Origin: a virus
DNA length: 41,356 nucleotides
Strand: one strand, 5' to 3'
Virus record (IMG/VR): IMGVR_UViG_3300002460_000071
Location: 1-41,356 of that record
The notes under the pieces are model-generated. The model was given only the letters and a program-made list of their open reading frames with translations. It did not search any database and had not been told where the DNA came from. Positions 38,704 to 41,356 of the stretch are shown in pieces. The position numbers and the translations under genes are program-made. Every line of letters starts with the position of its first letter. Position 1 is the first letter of the stretch.

Positions 38704-38839
38704 GGCGTTGGTGCAGGGAGGGCTTGCCGGAGTTGCGGTTTTTTCACTGTGGGTCAATTATAAATTGATAGGAAATCATATCAATCACTCAGCTTTAGCA
38801 ATGACAGAACTTACGAAGGTTCTCGCTGAATTGAAGTAA
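38684..38839 (+). CDS. Second small membrane protein of the lysis region (51 aa)
   Basis: MQEKIVEALVQGGLAGVAVF and SLWVNYKLIGNHINH give one transmembrane helix (about 8-28), followed by an amphipathic C-terminus (TELTKVLAELK). Begins inside the holin-like gene in another frame. An antiholin or spanin-like partner is plausible. Last rightward gene. Confidence 0.6.
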   Translation: MQEKIVEALVQGGLAGVAVFSLWVNYKLIGNHINHSALAMTELTKVLAELK

Positions 38840-38850
38840 GTGATAACCGA

Positions 38851-38887
38851 CAAAATAAAGTAGCTATTTGAATGATATTTTATTTTG
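38851..38887. terminator. Weak AT-rich hairpin between convergent operons
   Basis: CAAAATAAA (38851-38859) pairs with TTTATTTTG (38879-38887), overlapping the end of the leftward nuclease gene. It lies exactly where the rightward late genes and the leftward early genes meet. The almost pure A-T stem makes the call weak. Confidence 0.3.
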
Positions 38888-39220
38888 AGAAATAAGCGTA
38901 AACTTAATGCCCTTTATCTTTGAATGGATGGCATTAAGTATTTTCCATTTTATTCGCCATACATAAGTTGCGTACCCTTTTGTTTCGACATATTCGATAC
39001 TCCCGTCATTGTGGATAATAGAGAAGTCTATTGTGTAGGAGAAAACTTTTACGCCATTGATTATTACTGGAATCTTGATTTGCCTATCCCATGACTTTAT
39101 CTTTTTTGAACGAAGCATTGAATCAAGAATCATCGCATATTCAGATTCAAATTTTGAATCATAAACTTTTCCTTTATATATTGTCTTCTTGGCCGCGTTC
39201 CCCCAACCTTTCTTCGTCAT
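38864..39220 (-). CDS. DUF1064-type PD-(D/E)XK endonuclease
   Basis: KKTIYKGKVYDSKFESEYAM supplies the conserved Glu, VFSYTIDFSIIHNDGSIEYV the Asp and ETKGYATYVWRIK the E-x-K of the PD-(D/E)XK fold. WDRQIKIPVIINGVKV between them is the usual family stretch. 118 aa, standard length. Phage proteins of this family are thought to act as Holliday-junction or replication nucleases, fitting the Erf gene in the same leftward set. Starts 47 bases inside the upstream small gene. Confidence 0.85.
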   Translation of the reverse strand: MTKKGWGNAAKKTIYKGKVYDSKFESEYAMILDSMLRSKKIKSWDRQIKIPVIINGVKVFSYTIDFSIIHNDGSIEYVETKGYATYVWRIKWKILNAIHSKIKGIKFTLISQNKISFK

Positions 39221-39353
39221 GTAATTTCTTTAATTTCCTTATTTTATAATACTTTTTCCAATAGAGGCGCATCTTGTCATTATTCCTTTTTCGATACTCT
39301 CTATAATACTGGTTATATTCTTCTCTTGTTTTATAACTACTTAATTTTGGCAT
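39174..39353 (-). CDS. Small basic protein (59 aa)
   Basis: From the ATG at 39353: MPKLSSYKTREEYNQYYREY, then RKRNNDKMRLYWKKYYKIRK. Very rich in Lys, Arg and Tyr, probably one long helix and likely nucleic-acid binding. Similar Tyr/Arg helices accompany phage HNH proteins. Comes just after a strong terminator, so it needs readthrough or its own promoter. Function unknown. Confidence 0.5.
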   Translation of the reverse strand: MPKLSSYKTREEYNQYYREYRKRNNDKMRLYWKKYYKIRKLKKLHDEERLGERGQEDNI

Positions 39354-39357
39354 ATTC

Positions 39358-39409
39358 AAAAAAATGAGGGGAACTGCTTCGACGACGTGGGGCGTCTTAC
39401 AGTTCCCCT
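39358..39409 (-). terminator. Strong intrinsic terminator on the minus strand
   Basis: AGGGGAACTG (39367-39376) and CAGTTCCCCT (39400-39409) form a perfect ten-base stem. A nested GACG-CGTC pair sits in the loop. On the minus strand a run of seven T follows (39364-39358). It would stop or reduce leftward transcription before the two genes at 38864-39353. Confidence 0.85.
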
Positions 39410-39427
39410 GTCGGCGGTTTCGGTCGG

Positions 39428-39745
39428 CTATTTTCTTGTCCTGTCATCACGTTCAATGACTTCAACCTTCTTTTCCTTATCCACATTCATTGCAAGGATA
39501 GTGACGCATGAGCGGCATATCAACTTCGTAGGTGCGGACATGATTGAAAATAGGTTATTCGCGTACTCCTTGCCCCCACAGAGGATACATGACTTTTTGT
39601 GAAGTGTATTCTCCACTTTTCTCATTCTCCTCTCGATTGCTCCAAGTATGCAGTTCATGCAGGATGGCTCATCTTGCTTGTCGATGTCCGCGTAGGCGAA
39701 TAGGAACGCATTATCCGCCTCGAAGTCGCAATCGCTGCATTTCAT
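39428..39745 (-). CDS. Multi-zinc-ribbon protein (105 aa)
   Basis: Four Cys pairs: MKCSDCDFEADN, CMNCILGAIERRM, CILCGGKEYANN and CRSCVTILAMNV. This gives two zinc ribbons separated by a helical segment, with a charged C-terminus (VDKEKKVEVIERDDRTRK). The ATG overlaps the upstream stop (ATGA). Possibly a transcription or protein-binding factor; family not recognised. Confidence 0.65.
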   Translation of the reverse strand: MKCSDCDFEADNAFLFAYADIDKQDEPSCMNCILGAIERRMRKVENTLHKKSCILCGGKEYANNLFSIMSAPTKLICRSCVTILAMNVDKEKKVEVIERDDRTRK

Positions 39746-39948
39746 GGCATACTCCCATCAGGATCTTGTATCTTGCGATGAGTGTGGATATGTCCTTCGC
39801 GTCTTCCTTTGTGCGCTACATCGAGGATATAGTGTGAATGAAGGTCCTTGATGACACCCGCGCAGGGAACACAGATGTGCTTCTTTGTTATCGGTGTCTG
39901 AATGTAGGCGAACGCATCTGTATGGTTGCAGATGACACATGAAGGCAT
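39742..39948 (-). CDS. Small zinc-finger protein (68 aa)
   Basis: I start at 39948 because GGAGG lies five bases upstream and the ATG overlaps the previous stop (TGATG). The sequence MPSCVICNHTDAFAYIQTPI then HICVPCAGVIKDLHSHYILD gives a Cys4 finger. His-rich C-terminus. An in-frame extension to 40044 is possible but has poor signals. Function unknown. Confidence 0.65.
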   Translation of the reverse strand: MPSCVICNHTDAFAYIQTPITKKHICVPCAGVIKDLHSHYILDVAHKGRREGHIHTHRKIQDPDGSMP

Positions 39949-40037
39949 CACAACCTCCATTCTGGATAAATGATTCGGTAGCCCTGCACCAATAGAAACG
40001 CTACCGTGAATCCAATGAGTGCCGCCCGCAAGAACAT
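39948..40037 (-). CDS. 29-aa single-span membrane peptide
   Basis: MFLRAALIGFTVAFLLVQGY followed by RIIYPEWRL and TGA. One transmembrane helix fills most of it. AAAGGAG lies seven bases before the ATG, one of the best ribosome sites in the window, and the stop overlaps the next gene start (TGATG). Tiny membrane peptides are common in phage early regions, for example to alter the host membrane or block superinfection; the actual role is unknown. Confidence 0.55.
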   Translation of the reverse strand: MFLRAALIGFTVAFLLVQGYRIIYPEWRL

Positions 40038-40213
40038 GGCTCATCTCCTTTCAAGATTAGATCGCGCCTCACTTTGAGTATGATTCCATTGTCTTGGGAA
40101 GCGAAGTGGAAAAACAAGTTGTTCCACATCGTTTTCCACAGAGTCTCGTGCTGCTCGCCATCCTTGAAAAGGAGAACGATAGCACGGCCGCGAGTTCTTT
40201 TCGCTTTAGACAC
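40001..40213 (-). CDS. Small hypothetical protein with GTG start (70 aa)
   Basis: A full consensus AAAGGAGGT lies seven bases before GTG at 40213, which decides the start over an ATG at 40252. VSKAKRTRGRAIVLLFKDGE, then LWKTMWNNLFFHFASQDNGI and a C-terminal CSCGRHSLD. Basic N-terminus. Overlaps the 29-aa peptide by 37 bases. No family recognised. Confidence 0.6.
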   Translation of the reverse strand: MSKAKRTRGRAIVLLFKDGEQHETLWKTMWNNLFFHFASQDNGIILKVRRDLILKGDEPCSCGRHSLDSR

Positions 40214-40277
40214 TGTACCGACCTCCTTTCTGTAAAGGTACGAGTTGGTCACAATTTGTGACCGATTACTGATATAC

Positions 40278-40395
40278 GGAGGGCTGGTGATTTGAACACC
40301 GAGGAATCATTATGCGACTGGCTCACTTCTGATTCCTCCCAGCTCATTTTATGGGAGAACCTTGTCGTTGACCCACAAACATTTTGCCGCCCTCC
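40278..40395 (-). ncRNA. tRNA-like element with acceptor and T-arm, abnormal middle
   Basis: On the minus strand GGAGGGC (40395-40389) and GCCCTCC (40284-40278) form a perfect seven-base acceptor stem. Directly inside the 3' strand is GGTG-TTCAAAT-CACC, a T-arm whose loop fits TTCRANY. The remaining 87 bases are too long for a normal tRNA and show a GAGGAATCA/TGATTCCTC stem next to the T-arm and CTCCCA/TGGGAG with a ten-base loop. I cannot find a seven-base anticodon loop. It may be a tRNA-like structure or a decayed or intron-bearing tRNA. No CCA is encoded. Confidence 0.35.
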
Positions 40396-40497
40396 ATATT
40401 TGGGGGATACGCGAATGAAACCATGCTTTGAAACATCCGCGATTATCCCTCCAAGCATACCGCATGACGGACAAGTTCATACGGTACGCTTGCAGCG

Positions 40498-40626
40498 CTA
40501 ATCCATTTTAATAAAAAGACCTATACAAAGAATCGACCATATAATAAGAAAAATAACGGTAAGAACAAATCCCGTATTGTTAAGTAAGTCGCACGTTGTT
40601 TTCGGTTGTGTCCACATCGTTTCCAT
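40498..40626 (-). CDS. 42-aa single-span membrane protein
   Basis: METMWTQPKTTCDLLNNTGF then VLTVIFLIIWSILCIGLFIK and a short end. One clear transmembrane helix (about 19-40). Starts ten bases after the preceding gene. Leftward early region. The stretch from here down to 40214 holds the tRNA-like element and no convincing gene. Confidence 0.5.
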   Translation of the reverse strand: METMWTQPKTTCDLLNNTGFVLTVIFLIIWSILCIGLFIKMD

Positions 40627-40635
40627 GTCTTCATA

Positions 40636-40833
40636 TTACCACTTACATTTATTACATACAATATGCCAATTTCTCTTACTAGGCGCTGGCAACATCTTCC
40701 ATGAATGAGTAGATATTTTATCCGCTATTCCCGTCCATACTATTGATGTAGTGGTATTAAGAGGAACATCTTCAACCATAATCTCTTTCTCGCATTTCTC
40801 ACATCTCGCTTTTACGTCTATTAGGATTGGCAT
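40636..40833 (-). CDS. Small Cys4 protein (65 aa)
   Basis: MPILIDVKARCEKCEKEIMV has one CxxC and the C-terminus WHIVCNKCKW a second, which together make a zinc ribbon split by about 45 residues (TTTSIVWTGIADKISTHSW). Starts 14 bases after the methyltransferase stop in the same operon. Similar small ribbons are common in phage early operons; function unknown. Confidence 0.6.
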   Translation of the reverse strand: MPILIDVKARCEKCEKEIMVEDVPLNTTTSIVWTGIADKISTHSWKMLPAPSKRNWHIVCNKCKW

Positions 40834-40846
40834 AGGTTATTCTTTT

Positions 40847-41356
40847 CTAAACATTACGCTTATTAGTATCCTTCGGGATTATCTCGCGCATTATTTCTCG
40901 TACCACGTTCACTGTAACAGCGTTTCCAAGACACTTATATCGCTGGGTGTCACTGACTCCCTCTGTCCATCCGTCTGGTAATCCTTGAAGTCTCTCACAC
41001 TCGGTTGGGGTAAGACGACGGATGGCATTAACTGTAGGCGGTTCTTTATAACTTGTTGCTGTTATTGCTACGCTGTTTTCATAATCCTTTTTATAATTCA
41101 TCAATTTTGGGTTCTGAATGTAGCTTCCTCGGTGCTTATCGCCGCACTGGAGGGTGTGTGCAATGTCGTTCCCTTGTGCATTCTGCTTAGAATTGACTGC
41201 GTTACTGACTCCGAAAGGAAATACTTCGGGTCGGGGTGTTCCTCTAAGATGTCCGACAATGAACACGCGCTCCCTGTTCTGGGGGACTCCGTGATTCTTG
41301 CTGTTAAGCACTTGCCATTGGAGGTCGTACCCCAGTTCATCAAGCGTGGAGATGAT
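40847..41356 (-). CDS. Cytosine-5 DNA methyltransferase, C-terminal part (runs off window)
   Basis: From the window edge: TLDELGYDLQWQVLNSKNHG, motif VIII VPQNRERVFIVGHLRG, then a short target-recognition region (QGNDIAHTLQCGDKHRGSY). Motif IX follows as RRLTPTECERLQGLPDGWTE and motif X as RYKCLGNAVTVNVVREIMRE. It lacks motifs I-VI, which are at 327-829. Joined at the 141-base overlap the enzyme would be about 334 aa, a normal single-chain Dcm-type length. The fact that the joined gene is intact supports a circular map. Confidence 0.92.
   Translation of the reverse strand: MISTLDELGYDLQWQVLNSKNHGVPQNRERVFIVGHLRGTPRPEVFPFGVSNAVNSKQNAQGNDIAHTLQCGDKHRGSYIQNPKLMNYKKDYENSVAITATSYKEPPTVNAIRRLTPTECERLQGLPDGWTEGVSDTQRYKCLGNAVTVNVVREIMREIIPKDTNKRNV
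41216..41356. repeat. Right copy of near-identical contig-end repeat
   Basis: Matches 185-325 in 139 of 141 positions, same orientation, and ends exactly at the window edge. Implies a unit length of about 41,031 bp. To the left of 41216 the sequence continues the intact methyltransferase, whereas the corresponding left-end bases 1-184 encode a different version. Confidence 0.9.

Noticed and set aside
40249-40458. 69-aa minus-strand frame (and a 69-aa plus-strand frame at 40292-40501)
   Set aside because: No ribosome site, atypical composition, and the paired structure of the tRNA-like element explains the sequence better.
1-41356. Integrase, repressor or attachment site indicating a prophage
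   Set aside because: No recombinase, Cro/CI-like regulator or host-gene flank was found; the repeated ends lie within one phage gene.

Overview
The window looks like an essentially complete genome of a tailed double-stranded DNA phage, most likely podovirus-like. It has small and large terminase, portal, scaffold, capsid, nozzle-like tail and internal/ejection-type proteins, and no recognisable tape measure, tail tube or sheath. There is no integrase, repressor, DNA polymerase or RNA polymerase, so nothing points to lysogeny and replication probably leans on the host. Base composition is AT-rich, TGA is used as a stop, and many genes lack a clear Shine-Dalgarno sequence. The sequence does not fix the host.

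Topology: bases 185-325 recur at 41216-41356 with 2 mismatches in 141, inside one cytosine-5 DNA methyltransferase gene. Its N-terminal part is at the left end and its C-terminal part at the right end. A circular or circularly permuted molecule of about 41.03 kb explains this, with bases 1-184 being a second allele of the variable part of the methyltransferase.

Layout: a nearly palindromic divergent promoter at 3545-3594 splits the genome. Leftward from it run small early genes, an Erf-type annealing protein, a secreted 3D-domain protein and the methyltransferase. Across the junction they continue as zinc-ribbon and small membrane proteins down to a PD-(D/E)XK nuclease at 38864. Rightward run a membrane protein and TerS, then a 520-base non-coding gap with DnaA-box-like sites and a long hairpin, then TerL, portal, scaffold and capsid. 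The capsid gene is split by a 954-base group I intron carrying an HNH endonuclease, and its splice sites can be placed to the base. Small virion proteins follow.

A 9.6-kb cassette (13894-23462) encodes sugar-nucleotide enzymes (UDP-sugar dehydrogenase, two SDR sugar enzymes, cupin), an AsnB-like amidotransferase, four family-2 glycosyltransferases and four methyltransferases. It is bracketed by two genes for mucin-like Ser/Thr tracts: a 92-aa protein before it and an 810-aa protein with about 470 Ser/Thr-rich residues after it. Tail/neck and ejection proteins follow to 33539. A leftward operon (33624-37477) adds two more glycosyltransferases, one with a DxH motif resembling polypeptide GalNAc-transferases, another methyltransferase and an HNH nuclease. 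Its leader has mutually exclusive hairpins that look like an attenuator. The rightward set ends with a papain-like cysteine peptidase and two overlapping small membrane proteins, probably the lysis module.

The most interesting reading is that this phage carries its own pathway to build, amidate, methylate and attach glycans to its Ser/Thr-rich virion proteins. This is inferred from gene content and arrangement and is not proven by sequence alone.
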